From Stercorarius parasiticus (taxonomy: Eukaryota; Chordata; Aves; Charadriiformes; Stercorariidae): 64,000 bases of DNA. Both the position numbers and the translations under genes were made by a program. Of the stretch, positions 37,143 to 50,668 are shown piece by piece. The notes beneath the pieces are model-generated. The model ran no database searches. It saw nothing but the letters and a program-made list of their open reading frames with translations, and was not told the DNA's origin. The stretch covers positions 794,846 through 858,845 of the forward strand of contig VWZL01002016.1 in the NCBI GenBank assembly GCA_013396915.1, given 5' to 3'. The stretch's first letter is position 1. Each line of letters opens with the position of its first letter.

Positions 37143-40100
37143 GGGTTTCCATCAGAAGGTGAATTTGTCCCATTGAAAATGAGATCTGTCCAGAGCTGGT
37201 AAAGTTTTGGCTTTCATTAGTTTTTGGCACATGGAACATTTTGGAAGAAAATGTACTTTTTAATTCAATAGAAAAAATGGATAGAGCCTGAACAGTAAAT
37301 TAAATATATGAATGAAAATGGGTGGGAACTTAAATAGACATGAACTGACAGGGCTGCTCTATGACATTTTTCAAAAGTAATTTTTAATTAATCTACAGTT
37401 CAGTTTTTTTGCCTGCATTGTTTTTTGGTTTGGGTTTTTTGTTTGTTTTTTTTGTTGTTGGTGGGGTTTTTTTGATGTACTTGCACATATATATTGGTAC
37501 TTTGTATTAGCCTGCAAAGAATTTAAACAGATTTAAAACTGAAAGAATGGAATTTTAGCAGCTCTACTAACTCTGTCAAAAGCCATATTCCACAAAGCAC
37601 TTTCATCTAAATCCCTGTTTAAGCAGCATTGAGAAGTACTAAGGGTTACAACACATGACTGAAGCAATGATGAAATTAACACTTTTTTTTTTTTTGGTAA
37701 TTAAGAATGAATCAAATCAAACAGCCTTCACAACCTTTGTAAAACCATTTCTCAGGACAATTCCCACTGATATCAATGGAAGCCTTGACTGAGTATAGAC
37801 TGAATTAGTATTAAGAAATACCTACAGTTAAGCCAGAGTTTTTTTACTAAAAGCCTATAACATATTCTGTTTTAGGGCCATTTCCAATTTTTTAAAAGCT
37901 GCATTTAAAATACAGATATTTTTAAAACCTAGTTTAATGTCAGAGGGAGTTTAGGAAATTTTCATGCTAAATTGTGATACACCATCATTAATGCTAAAAC
38001 TGAACCCCTTCTTTTCTTTCACTTTGGTTCATGTGAACTTGTACTTCTGCACCTTTTAGGCATCATATTCAAATTCTCTGTCAACATGAAGCTTAACTGA
38101 ACCGTACCGAACAGCGATTCCAGTTTACTGAGTTTTTACCCCAGCTTTTCCCGCTGCTGAGCCCAGGGTACTCACCCGCGCACAGCAGTCGTGTTGCAGA
38201 GCTCACTTCAGGTGGGGGCTGATTTCCAAGAGCCTGCTCAGGCTCTGGTGCGAGGTTCATGTGGAAGGCTTGGCAGGAGCCCTGCGCTTCCCTTCGGGAG
38301 CGTTGGGTGGGAGGAGGTAGCAGAGCCACTGCTGACATGCCCTGAAATGAGTCCTCGTCCCCCAGGGCAAAGGGATCTATAGAGAGCACCTGACGATGCC
38401 AGGCACGACAAGGCTGTCCTGTGCTGTGCTGTAATGCTGCATCAAATGGCAACTTGGGTTTCAAATAGTACACACTGGGCGTTTAATCTAGGTTTTATTT
38501 ACACAAAAAACCCCAACCAGTTGCAAGACCAGCTGGGACATAAACTGGGGCTTTGCTGCTCAGGAAAATGGTCTGTGACTACCAGCAGGGAACCTGTCAG
38601 CTGCTACCCGCTCTGCATTTAGCAAAGATGCTGAATAATGCTAAGTACTGTGGATGCTGACAGGTAATGAAAGCAAGGGGTCTACAGCCTAGCTAGCCCA
38701 AAGAGACCTGCAGCTTTAGCTGAAAATGCCTGCAAGCAGGAAGAGCTCCAACAGCAATGATGAGGATATTTGTGCGGTCAGCTATTTTTGCAGTGTAGTT
38801 GTTACTGTGCGTATGTATGAAATGTGTACAGTCATCTATGTAGGTAATTAGCAAATGCATGATCCTATATTTTAGAAGTATTTTGTTTATATAGAGAGAC
38901 TGGCGTGTGACTTCTGCATCCTAGCTGCAGGGTGCTATACCCATTGCTTGATGTTTGGCCAGTATTCTGCTGCCTGTTGCACTGCCTGAATGGAGGAAAC
39001 TTGAGTAATGAGCCTGATATCGAGTCAAATTTGTAGCAGGGGGGGGTCTCATGACTCCAGTTAATGGGAGTGGTAGCCCTGAGAGAAAAAGTCATTTCCA
39101 TCTCCTAGGAATCCTAACTCCATGCCAATGCCTGCTCTGCAAGACCAGCATTGTCTCAAGCACTGATTCTAATCAGAGACCAACGCAGAGTCTCCCTTGT
39201 TCATGCCCAGCTCCATTTATCCAGCAGCATTATTGAAAGAACTAACAGTGCCAATAGCATGTGCTGTTAGCATGAAGTCTTTGCTTACATAAAGGCATGT
39301 GTAGGGTGTACTTTTGGGACAGATCTTTTGCCTAAAGGATCCCAGACCTCTCTTGCGGACATCTAGTGCCTCCTACCATGACAATAACAGTCTCTAATTG
39401 TCAGTCACAGCTACTTAGCTCTTTTTGATCTTTGTTCTTTGCTGCAGGACTCACCCTGCAATAAGAAGACAGGATACGATGTGCTTCCTAACAGCACTGG
39501 GAAAAATTTAAATGGAGACCTCTGATCTAGCAGCGTGTATTATTGTTATGTGTTTCAGTACACTTCGTACTACTTCTCAGACTTAATGGTCCTGGGACAA
39601 ATTTTTCCTTAGACTTTTTCAGCAACTTTGCAAGCAGAAAATTTGCTGAAGTCAATAGAAAGTATTCCAGGGTGAAGCCTGCTGAGGATATGGGGATCTT
39701 CTCCTCACCTGGCTGGGAGGGAGCAGCTATTAAGCAGCACTAGGAAAGAGTTAGAAGATTCATGTGGTGGTGTGATTGCCCTGTAAGATTAATTGTCATT
39801 TCTGCTTCTGGAGAGCCAGAGTAAATGTGCTGTCAAGAGGGCAGTATTCCATAACCCCCTTGTATAATGAGAACAACTACCTAAAAGATAAAGCAGCAGC
39901 ATCACGCTCCATATCTCCTGCTGAAACTGAGAGAAAATTAGGTTGTCCAACTTCAGTTACTTATTCTGGAATTTGGCCAAGATAACAAGGCTAATCTCTT
40001 TCTTGCCAAATCTATGTCACAGGGTATTCATGTGGTCAGCACCTTGGCAGCTACATTGTACGCAGACCCTGTTTAGATAAATCTTTTCATACAGATACTG

Positions 40101-43100
40101 TAGAAGGACCTGGCTTTTACATACAAAGTCATTGTGAACCAGAATGTTCTTATTGCATGAGTGCAGCAAAATATTTCTGGAAAATTGTTTTCCTCCTCCC
40201 CGCTAATCAGTTACAATCGCATGGGATAGCCAGGGTGCAGTGCAGATGGAAGCAATCAGGGCTCAGGAAAATATTCAGTTTCCATTAGGAGATTACTTTT
40301 TTTTCCCCCTAAAGCTTATAGTTTGATTACTCTTATTTTGATGTTCTCCAATCTCTTGCAGCACAAGATTATCCTCTTTTCCTAAGAACATCTTGATTAC
40401 AAGTTTGAGAGTACAGGTTTAAATTCAATAGAACCGTTGACTTATTTAGAGAGGAAACCCATGTCTTGCACAAGTTGACTCTTCTTAGACTCCCACTATA
40501 ATCAGCAGAATGACAGATGCTCCTCCAACCAATGATTCACAGCTCCCACTTTAGGCTCTTGCTCTGAATCTGGCAATGATACCAAAATTAGGTGCATAAG
40601 GTGAGGCTAAGTGAATCCTTTCCTTTGGTTCTTTCTGATGATTAGTGGGTCAACTTGCATGAGATTTGCTAGGCTATCTGTTTATTTTCAGAGAAAACAA
40701 ATAATATCCTGAGACATGGTTTAGACATGTATAAAGAAAGCAGGAAAGAAATGTTCCTAGCTGCCACTTTATGCCAGATTGACCCTTACCTTGTGGCAAG
40801 AAGAAATACCGAGGAGTCACCACAAATCTCTCTGACTCTTCTGTGTACCAAAAGGTTTTCCCCATCCTAACCCCCACAGAGAGTTCCAGCAGAAGGCATT
40901 TTGGGGGCAAGCTGAGGAAGTAAGACAAAATGCCCAAAGGAATTTCATACAGCAGTGATTTTGTAGAGGGTCATTTCAAAAGGGATGAGTGTTGGGGTTA
41001 CTGGTACTCTACCAAGTTGATGCATATCAGGCCTCAAAAAATTCCACGTCATTAGCACTGGCACAAGGATATATTTCCCTGTTATCCTTAACATAAGCCA
41101 GTATAGAGCAAAAAGTACTGAAGGGAAGGCATGACAGATGTGAGTCACCTCTATTAACTTGCAAAAGTCATGTACATGTGTCAAAACAGCATATTAAAAT
41201 GGATTAGCCATTCATACAAATAAGAACAACATGTGCATTTGTTTCAGCTAGGATAAAAATCACAAAGGCAATCAATTTTCATACAGCATATGTGAAAGAA
41301 AACTTGGCACAAAGGACAGCTTACCCCAAGTGTTCAGATACACATTTCAAGTATGCATATTATTTTTTTTCAGCTTTCAGGTTACTAGTCTGATCTAGCA
41401 AGCCATGAGAAACCACAACTTGAAGGGAGAAATAATAACTTTACGCTCCCAGTTTATTCTCTAAAGTCACTACTTTTTGTCTTATTTGAACTTTTTTTCC
41501 ATGTGGCTTTAAATCCTATTCACATAGCCATGCTAAACCAACATTAAACTGCACAGTAAATACACTGTAATAAATATAGTTTTATGAATAATAAGTGTGT
41601 ATTTGGGCATTTTTACATGACTCTTTTTAATGATAATTTTACCATATACAGAGCTGCCACTTAGCATGCATACAGCACATTTTCCAGCAGTTGGACTCCC
41701 ACTGTCAACCATGCATGACAACCATGTCAATGGATGGACTATATTTAATCAAAAGGTTTTGGACCAAAGAAGGAAGTTACAGCATTGGCATTGGTATTGC
41801 CACATAATATTCCCAATAATTTGCTCCTTTCATTGTGATTTTGTAAACAGCTACCAGTCATGCTTCAGAGATGATAGGAAGTGTCACTTTGCTCATTGGT
41901 TCTCACATGCAGCAGAAATTTGTTGTTGTCTAAGAGCACAGAGACATGTCACACACCAAAAAAACCAGCGTAGAGAAGCAGTACATCCCTTGGTAGAGAT
42001 GTAATTCCTTAGCTCCAAAATCACTCCCTCAAGCTCTCTGGATCAGAATAACAGCTTGACAGACACTCAGCCTCGCTGCCTTACAGGTATGCTTTCTGAA
42101 AAGTAGCTAGATAAAAACATTTGGTGTAGATAAAATCACAGTAGTCAATTCTCCTTCATTTCCTCTGACAGCTCAGCATATCCACATATTGCCCACTCTT
42201 AAATTAGACCCCAGTGTTCTCTTTATTTCAATGGCAACAACAAACTTACAGGACTACGCTATTGCTTTGGAAAACAATTAAAAAGCCTGAGATATTCTTT
42301 TGGTCACACTTTGGGTGAGTGCCCTTGCAATTGCAAAGACACCACCACAGTCACCCTGTGTTTTCAAGCGTAAAAGTATAACAGTTCCTCTTCTGAAGCA
42401 GAAGCACTTATGCCTTGTGTGAAATGCAGCAATTGCATCAACACACAGCCCCGGGAGTACAAGCTTACTGCTAGCAGAGATAAGCTGCGTGGCAAGGCAA
42501 GGTGGGAGCCTCCAGGTTCGCTCGTGAATTTTGTTATGTGTTGGCTCTATTCAGTGCTGGGTAAATTGGGGAAATGCAATATAATCACAGCACCAGATAT
42601 CAGGTTGTGGCCATACATAGAGATTGCTGCCTGCTGCTGTCGAGACAAATTAGCTTTGCTGCTGGTGTCAATAGCAAAGGATTTGATTCTCAGGCACCTG
42701 GCTGATAATCCACTTGAAACCTTTTAATTGTTTCCAAATAATGTCTCTTCTCAAACATACTTAAGTTGGTCACTTTTATGTTTCCCCTTAAATGCCAGAA
42801 ATCAAGAGAATTAAAAGCAATCTCAGCCATCTCTGAGGTTTTTTGCATTCCCATCATTCAAAGGTGGAACCAGTTTTCTGTTTTAATTAATTGGAGAACA
42901 AAAATCAGTATCCAGCCACGATGTAGGGTGTTGGGTTTTTTCCCGTGGAATCACTCCCCCACAGAAATTAGACATTTGTGCTAGAAATGCCGACTCAGAT
43001 GAAATCAGAAGACTGTGATCGGTGATGTCAAGAGCACCAGAGATTAACATTGCATTAAATCCTTGCGGTTGAAAAGAAGCCACAACAGGCAAGACCCTTC

Positions 43101-46100
43101 TCCCTTGGACACCCACTATGCTTCATTGCCTTCCAGTTTCTCCCTTCTTTCTCACATTTCATGATGTGAGTGTATAAGAGTGTGTGCACACATAAGTGGG
43201 AGGGTGCTAAGCTCTGCTCTCATCATGCTCCATTTCCTCTGGTAGTGCCTGCTTCCCTCCCTGCTGCTTGCGCTGCCGTGCGTGCCAGCAGCATCTATGC
43301 ACACTCAGTGAATTATGCCGACTTGCCTCAGAAGCCAAAGGAGGAGGTGACAATTGGTGGACATCTTTCTCTGCCTGACAGGATATGTAGAAACAGTCCA
43401 GCTGGACAGACTTCTTTCTGTGCAGAGGGGACCAGCAGATTATTTTTGCAATTTATTGGCTTGAAAGCTCAGCCTTTTAATGCCTCGCTGACTAGAAAGT
43501 TATTGGGCACGAAATCCTGAGAACATGAGAACTGGCCTTGGAAAATGGTGTTTGTTCCTCTCCCCATTTTTCTGTCTTCATTTCAGCAGGCAAAGAGTAT
43601 AGTCAATGTTGAAAGGAGAGGTATAATAATACCGGTAATTTATAAGCTGGCAGTGGGATGGAGTTTATAAAGTAAAGCAACAGCCATTCAAGTTTCTGAA
43701 AATCCCTGTAACGAGTACAATTGTAGCTGAAGTTGTTTTGCCTTTCTCCTGTCTCTTCAGAGAAAGCTCAGCTGGTAATAAACAGCGATGGAAACAGAAG
43801 TGGGCTTTCATTCGCAGAGATGGTCCCTTCAGCTCAGGTGGAGGCACAAGGGCGAGGAAGGGTAAAAAGCAAATACTGCTGCTGCATCTGCCATAGTTAC
43901 AAGCGTCTGCGCTCTCAGCATCAGGTAATGCTGCATCTTTTGAGATCTGGAAATTATTTTAACTCTTAAAAAGAGTTTAAATGTTACTGTTATTCCAACG
44001 AAACCTAAAGCAGGACGTGCAGGGGGCAGGAGGAAGGGGTGATGGCCCTGTTGCCAGTGTGGGAGCAGACTGCTCGTTCCTGTACTTGCCAGCGAGTTTC
44101 CTGCCAAAGGCATTTGTCTTGCTCAAAAGGCCATTTAGTTCTCAGGGGAATGATCTTCTTGGGCTGGATCCTCCTGGGTGATCTCTGTACTGTGCCTCTG
44201 AGGCCCTGTCTTGTCCAGGAAAAAACAAGGCTGGTCCTCTGGGCATGTTTGCTCAGGGCTCCCAGCCCCACCTGGAGCATCTCTAGGGAGCTAACCTCCA
44301 CAGTGACCATGGGGTCTCCGCAGTCCCACAGCTGGTCCTTACGCTGCACATTGCCAAAAGGTCCTCAGCACCAGCCCCGATGCCACCCCTCGAAGTAACA
44401 GAGATGCTGCAAACCCCCTCCTGAGCTGCTGTGAGGTACCTGAGCCGCACTCACAGACTTTTGAGCACTCCTCCTCGGTTTAAAAAGACCAGCAGAGACA
44501 TTCTGCACTACAATTGCCCTTGCAGGGAAATTGTCTCAGAAAGCAATTGTTCTCCACAAACCTTGGGGAACAGTCTTTTTCCATTACAATCATTATAAGG
44601 GCAGAGACCTAAATGCAATGGTGCTTGCACAGTGGATACATAAGCAGCCCTCCTGTATCATCTTGTTTGTGAAAAAGAAGCCACGTTTTGCATCAGCATG
44701 TCTCAGTACAGGCCTTTTGGGCAATCAAAGGATATGTGATGTACAAATTATATTTCCTTTGTCCTGGTGCCCTCCTGGAGCCAGGAGAAGTTATTTTGAA
44801 CTTATGCATTTGGCCAAGCACCAAATATTATGAGCCAGACAGAGTAAAGGAGTTCTGTGCGAACATTTGACTTGTAATGTGATTATTCAAGTGCTTAAGC
44901 TGCGACATACTACAACATTTTCCTGAGTTTGGCGTCGTATAGTCAGTTACTACCTCCCACCACGGAAAACATAAGCCCTGTGTTGTTCAGATCATGCTGA
45001 AGTCTCTCAAGAATGGGATGGCGCAGATCTGGATTCCTCTTTGCCTGATCTGTGTGTGAGCTGTAAGTACAGGGGCTTTCCACATATCTTTGGTGAGTAC
45101 TGTTTAGGGCAAAGAGCATATTTCAGTTTATCTCTTACCAGGTAAAACACCACATTTCCCCAATGCTATGATGCTATAACTGCTCATCATGCTTGTCCCA
45201 GAATTACTTATATCTCTCTTGTAAATGAAAAACATCATCTTGAGTTTGAGGTGTTTTTTTGTGTAGGCAGGGTTTCATGTCTGCAATATGCAGATTTGTT
45301 AGAAAATGGGAAATCCTAAAACAATCCCACGACAGAAAGTGAAAAACAGAGAGACGAAGACATCTTGAATATAAGAAAACTCGGTGATGTAAAATAAACT
45401 GGTTTTTGAGGTAATCATGCTCCATACAGTAAAATAAAAGCTACAGTTCTTTGCCTCTAACAAGATGAAGGACTTGTTTTTGTATGAAGGATTCGACTTT
45501 CTCTTTTATCATGTTTCTTTCAAAAGGACCCCACTACAAAATAAAAGATCCACAGAAACAAAAGGCTTGGATATAAATAAAGATGAGGTACAACAGATCT
45601 GGGACACATTATCTTCCAAATGTACAAAAAGGCACAACCACAAAAAATCCAACTCACAATGTTTTACATTATCGTACCAATGAGTGGAAGCTCTAGATCT
45701 CTCTATGCAACAGACTGTTCCTACGAGTCTATGATCTTTTTCAAGACACCTTCTCAGCCCTGTTTGGAGCTTGAATGAAGTCATGTTGTGTACTTGCTTC
45801 TAATTTGTAAATCTAAGTAACTTGGCTTAAAAGCGTTTCAAAATGCATTTTAAAAGATATCTTTATAAGGTTGAATTAGAAACAGAAGGCATTAGTCTTC
45901 TAAGGAAACTTCCTAAAACAAGCAAAGTTTTAGTGCACCAAGAATTACTTACATAACATCCTACATATATAACTAATGGTAGGTAAATGTAATAAGAATT
46001 CCTGGTGGTTATGTCTCTTCATATAAGTTTATTTGGGTATATATATAAAAACTAATCCATTTAATCTAGCCTGGGTAAAATGTACATGACAGGTAATTCT

Positions 46101-47819
46101 TAGAACAGCAGGTATGCGCAGCTGTGCTGGTGGATCTCTGCAACCATCACATAGAGGGTATTTCTGTTTCTTGCTGTTATTGCCACTGCTTTCACTAAAT
46201 GTCCCCCAACGCAAGCACATATTCACACACACGCTTCACACCTTCCAGACACACAGCCATAGCCACAAGTGCAACCTCAGAGGACTGACAGCCCGCTATT
46301 CCTTACCAAGACCTAACCCACTCTGCCTGCAAAAGGCATTATTACATATGGAAGACTCAGATGGACTGAGAAAAAAGTGATTTATTGGCCTCAGGTTTAA
46401 ATTTAATTATCGTAATCTAGGAAAGAAATATTGTCATTCTTTGCAACAGAGCTCCGCTGGATTTCCCTGACAATAATTCTAGATTTGCAACACACCTGCC
46501 TGCAGAAAAAGTCCTACTGTAGCTTCTGAAAGCACAGAGACTGACACTTTGAACTCCGGCATCATTTCTGGTGTCACAGATTACTCAGCAATTGCAATTA
46601 TTTATCGCTGGGCATAGTATTCCTGCACTCCCTAGGATCCTGCAAACAACTTAGTTTTCTTTCAGGCATCAGTGGTTCTGCTGACACCAACTGAAGTCAG
46701 ATGAAGTTAAATTTATTGTTAAAAAGTGTTTAGGATACTGAAATTTAGTGCAACAGCTATGAAGACAGGTCAGCTGCTTAGTAGGTCAGAAAAACCTCAG
46801 AAATAAATTCTGCAGAGCTTTCTGCAAGTCTTGTTAGTTTTGAAGACCATGGGAACTTGGATGCTCAGTACCGAGCAAACGGACACAGGTCTGCTCAACG
46901 AAACCTCTCCAAGTAATTGCGGCCTTCAAAATCATGCAGACAAAGCCAGGGTTGGAGCACCAAGGTCATAATCAGTGAGACAGACCACGATGTCATCCTC
47001 AGTCTATAGGGTTGAGGTTGGTTTCATAGCCCACATCACATGGTGCAGGAGCAGGTCTCCCCACCAGGAAAAGAAGGAAAGGCAGGGAAGGGGCCAAGCC
47101 CTCCTAGTCTGCCTCTAATAAATCTCCTCGTCTCAGACATCTCTGTCCCATTTTAATCACGACTTCCATCTTCCTCTGCCCTGCTCCTGTATGTGCCAGC
47201 AGCCTAGCTCAAAGCGACCTGTCTGCATGAAAATGTTTCCCAGCCCTAACCTGGTAGCAAGGCTAGAAAAGCGTTACTGGCCAGCCACTCTGACAGTGAT
47301 TTTATGTCCTGGTTGCTCTCCTGCTGAGGCAGGGGCAGGACCCAGCCTGGGGGTTGCTGTCATCCAGCCTCTCCACAAGCCTCTTTCTGCTTTAGCCCAA
47401 GCCCCTAACTGCACCCACAAGGCTCTGGAGGGTCCCCAGGATGGCTTTCAACAGTGCCTACACAGCTCAGCTGGGTTCAGCATTGCCCATCTTCAACTCC
47501 TTTCGATCTGAGTGTCCTCCTGTGCCTATTACTGGACCATGACCCCAGTCTCAGGCGTCCTCCCATGATGATTGCTTACAACAGATGGAAGCAGGTGGAG
47601 GAAGTTCAGAGACCAAAGGAAAAAACGGAAGGAAAAGCCTTCTCTTTTATCTATTTCAGTAAAATTTGTAATTGCCAAATGCATCTTCTCTTTCCTGAAG
47701 TGATAATCCTGTCCCCCTTCCTGTGCGACCCGGCTGTAGCCCTGGGAGGAGGAAGTCATTTATTTCAAGCCCTGTTGTTTTAAACGTGTCTCAGCCTTTA
47801 GCTTGGCATCTGAGGCTGC
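37143..47819. other. Gene-free interval of about 10.7 kb
   Basis: No exon, RNA gene or transposon recognised. Composition is AT-rich to about 43100 and moderately GC-rich from 43200 to 44500. A splice-acceptor-like pyrimidine run plus CAG lies at 43736-43760, but the frame after it is not recognisable. Stretches such as 41630-41950 and 42400-42730 have the dense, non-repetitive look of conserved enhancers. That cannot be tested here. Confidence 0.5.
37430..37473. repeat. T/G-rich low-complexity tract
   Basis: Only T and G over about 44 bases (TTGGTTTGGGTTTTTTG, GTTGTTGGTGGGG). A slippage-type simple repeat; no family recognised. Confidence 0.7.
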
Positions 47820-48610
47820 CTGAGACCCGTTTTTCACCTGCCTGCCTGCTCGCCTGCCTCCAGTCGCCCGGCAAGCGGAGCTGGGGACTGGGCAGCCGCA
47901 GCGGGAGCCCCTCACAAAAGGCTGACATGGGAGCACAAGTGAGGCTTATTTGTTTCACACCATTCCCCCAGCACCCGTGCTGACAGACAGACAGCCTCCC
48001 ACCAGTCCCCGTGGGGCACCGAGCAGCCCCGACACTGCGGGCGTGCAGCTGGGAGGATGCCAGCGCTCTGCATCTCCTACCTGTTGCCTTAGAAACAAAC
48101 AAAGGGACATAGGCTTTTTTTTCTGTCCTCCTTTCTTTTTCTCTTTTTTTTTTTTTCCCCTTCTTTTTGCTCCTCGGGTAACGTGCTGTGTGCCAAGTCT
48201 CAAGGTGGGAGGGAAGAGAGAGAAGGAAAAAAAGAAAGGACAGAGAGAGAGAGAAGTGAGAATATCAAAGACAAGGAAACATATTTTGAGGCTAAATATG
48301 AAAGCAAGAGGCATCGAGACAGCTACTGGGCTCATCTCTGACTGCTGCTCTTCTGCGGCGTGCGGCGGGAGGTCATGGCTGCCACACCGAGAGCAGTTGC
48401 ACGAACCAGCTGTGACATCTGGCTTACATTGAGGGATCTGAACGCTGGAACCGGACAATGTTTGTTTTCTCTTGCTTGAGACCGAATCAAAGTTTTAATT
48501 AAAGAAAGCTCAGAGATGCTTTCGGCGAGACTGCCCAGGGTGAGCGTGCAGAGGGTGCTTTTTCAGGGATATGAGCTGGTCATGGTCCGATCTGCTCCCT
48601 GAGGCGATGG
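47820..48610. promoter_or_regulatory. CpG-enriched islet, candidate promoter or first exon
   Basis: About 14 CpG in 47820-48080, then further clusters near 48315-48460 (including GCGGCGTGCGGCGGG) and 48520-48610. The sequence AGGGTGAGC at 48538-48546 fits a splice donor (exon end 48539), which would make the upstream part a plus-strand first exon. It is interrupted by a pyrimidine tract and a purine tract. Open frames of about 160 codons on both strands here are driven by those tracts and are not evidence of coding. Confidence 0.35.
48114..48260. repeat. Pyrimidine tract followed by complementary purine tract
   Basis: 48114-48168 is almost all C/T (with 14 consecutive T). 48207-48260 is almost all purine (GGGAAGAGAGAGAAGG, AGAGAGAGAGAAG). 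TCCTTTCTTTTT at 48129-48140 is the exact reverse complement of AAAAAGAAAGGA at 48229-48240, so the two could pair across an 88-base loop. Confidence 0.7.
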
Positions 48611-50518
48611 GTGCGTTTTGGGGCAAGGGAGGAGTTGCAGAGTCTAAAGCAACAGAGATGGATTACACTCAGAAGGACCCTAGAGCTGCGTTTGCGTCCA
48701 TGGAGACCCACACCACAAGGAATAACCACTGTCCCCAAGGATCCCATTGCCTCCCATGTGACTCCTCTTTTTGCCTGCAGCTATTCCCATGGTGGATCAG
48801 CCTCGCTGCCTTTATCCTTGCAAAATTACCTGATTCTTCCCGTGGTTCCTCTTTCATTTACAGCCAGTCCTAGGGCTTTCCTCTCACCATTCCCAATGAG
48901 GAGCACTGGGTGATGCCCTCTGCCACTGCTGGCTGCAGCTCTGCTGCTGCTCAGCTACTACTGTAAGCTATTAGTTCTCAAGCTTTTGTATTAGGCAACA
49001 CTTTTTTTTCAGATAATTGTTTTTCAGACTGTTAGTAGCTCTTTAGGATAATTTCTGAAATAGAACAGCCCTATCCCAACTTCTGGGCAGCCAGTACCAC
49101 CATAATAAAATATTTCAAGCACATCAGATCTCTCAAAACCCCTTAAGTCAGCTCACAATCCCCGTTAAAATTGCAGCAGCAGTTCATCTCTCCAGGGCTA
49201 GGCTTGTTTGGAAAAACACCCGGCACACATCCTATGCCTCCAATGCAAAGCACACCCCGTACAGCTGCGGCTTAGGCAACTCAGCCCAGAGTCAATATGT
49301 CACAGTCGATATGTAGCAACAACCGAAAAACAGAAACCCAAAGCAGAGAGGTAAATTTGTGGGATCCCCTTCTACAAAGAACGGTATTAAAAGGCATTAG
49401 TCTGTTGGATATAGCTGAGACTTCTAGATTGGCTGCTGGTGATGTCACAGCCACCCGTGTGCCTTATAAATCTATTTTTTATTTTTATGTGCAAATGACG
49501 TAATGCCCGCAAGCTTCCTCAGTCAGGGTTCATTATTTAATTTCTCAGGTGGCTGAAGTCGTAGGCTTTGTGGCGTCTACGGCCACCCACGATGTGTTCT
49601 CTCTGCCCAGAAATGAACTTCCTCTCAGGCTTTGTTTTCTAATTGGCATCTGCAGAATTAAAAGTCCACTGACCACTGCATGTCATGGGAACACTTGGGA
49701 AAGTATCTCTGGAATGATAAAACCATTTTGATCCCAAAATAATGTGTGTGCTTAAACTAAGGCCTTCTCTGATAGATAGAAGACAATTAGGGCCAAGTTT
49801 TGATATGGTGCCACGTTAAGAAAAAAAAACAGTTTTCATGAGCAAACATCTACTTGGAAAATAACATTCACCAAGCAAGATAAAATCCTTGCTTTACCTA
49901 ATCTAATATTCCACCTTCGACAGAATTTTATCCCGAATTTTCTTTACTAAATGGGAGTGTATCTATCTTCACTAACATCACCGAGCTTCTAAGTCATTCC
50001 TGGGAGTGGTTCTCACCAGTGGAGCCATGAGGGTTTATGTGTCTCCTTGGTCTTACCTATTGGTGATAAACACATCTCATGCTTTCTTTTAATCCTGCTA
50101 AACTCGAATCCTCAGTGTTGTTTGTTTTGCCTAAATGTTTATAAATCCAAGGAGTTAATAATCCGTGAAAAACAGTTTCCGGAACTCAGAGGCTTTCCTA
50201 CACTGGTCCAACTGGCCCCGAGAAATTAGCCTCCTCCATAATTCTGCCTAGTGTCACGGTACCAAAACCAGTGATCTTCTGATAGTATCTGTGATCCTTC
50301 ACTTTTTGGCAGACTGAAATATTGTGCCTTATTAGCAATTAAAATAAATTTAATGGAGCAGTGCAAAGATCAAATTATTACCATATAAACACTGATGAAC
50401 ATTCCTTAAACTGTGTAAATCCTTAAAGCCTGAACAGACAATCTTCACAAATTACAGTCACTTTCATGAACTTGGAATCAAACATCTCAAATAAAACTAG
50501 CTTTTAGAAGGGCCTGGT

Positions 50519-50554
50519 CCAAATATTGAGAGCCCGCATCCCAAATATTGAGAG
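50519..50554. repeat. 14-bp direct repeat, period 22
   Basis: CCAAATATTGAGAG occurs at 50519-50532 and 50541-50554. A small tandem duplication with a CCCGCATC-type spacer. No family is known to me. Confidence 0.75.
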
Positions 50555-50648
50555 TAAACTTCCTCACTGCCAGAGTTAGGATTTTTACTGAGGAAGGACA
50601 GTACAAAAGACAGTAGTAGATAAAAGCACATATTTATATAGGAATATA

Positions 50649-50668
50649 AATATATTTGCAAATATATT
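50649..50668. repeat. Perfect 20-bp AT-rich palindrome
   Basis: AATATATTTGCAAATATATT is its own reverse complement without a loop. The centre ATTTGCAAAT resembles two overlapping octamer (POU factor) half sites. It lies in an AT-rich stretch with other ATATA runs, so chance is less remote than for a GC-containing palindrome. Confidence 0.85.

Noticed and set aside
43736..43969. Splice-acceptor-like pyrimidine run and CAG followed by an open frame
   Set aside because: The following frame is not recognisable and no matching donor or neighbouring exon was found. Such acceptor-like sites are common in non-coding DNA.
47950..48458. Frames of 160 and 167 codons on opposite strands
   Set aside because: Both run through the low-complexity tracts at 48114-48260 and match no family.
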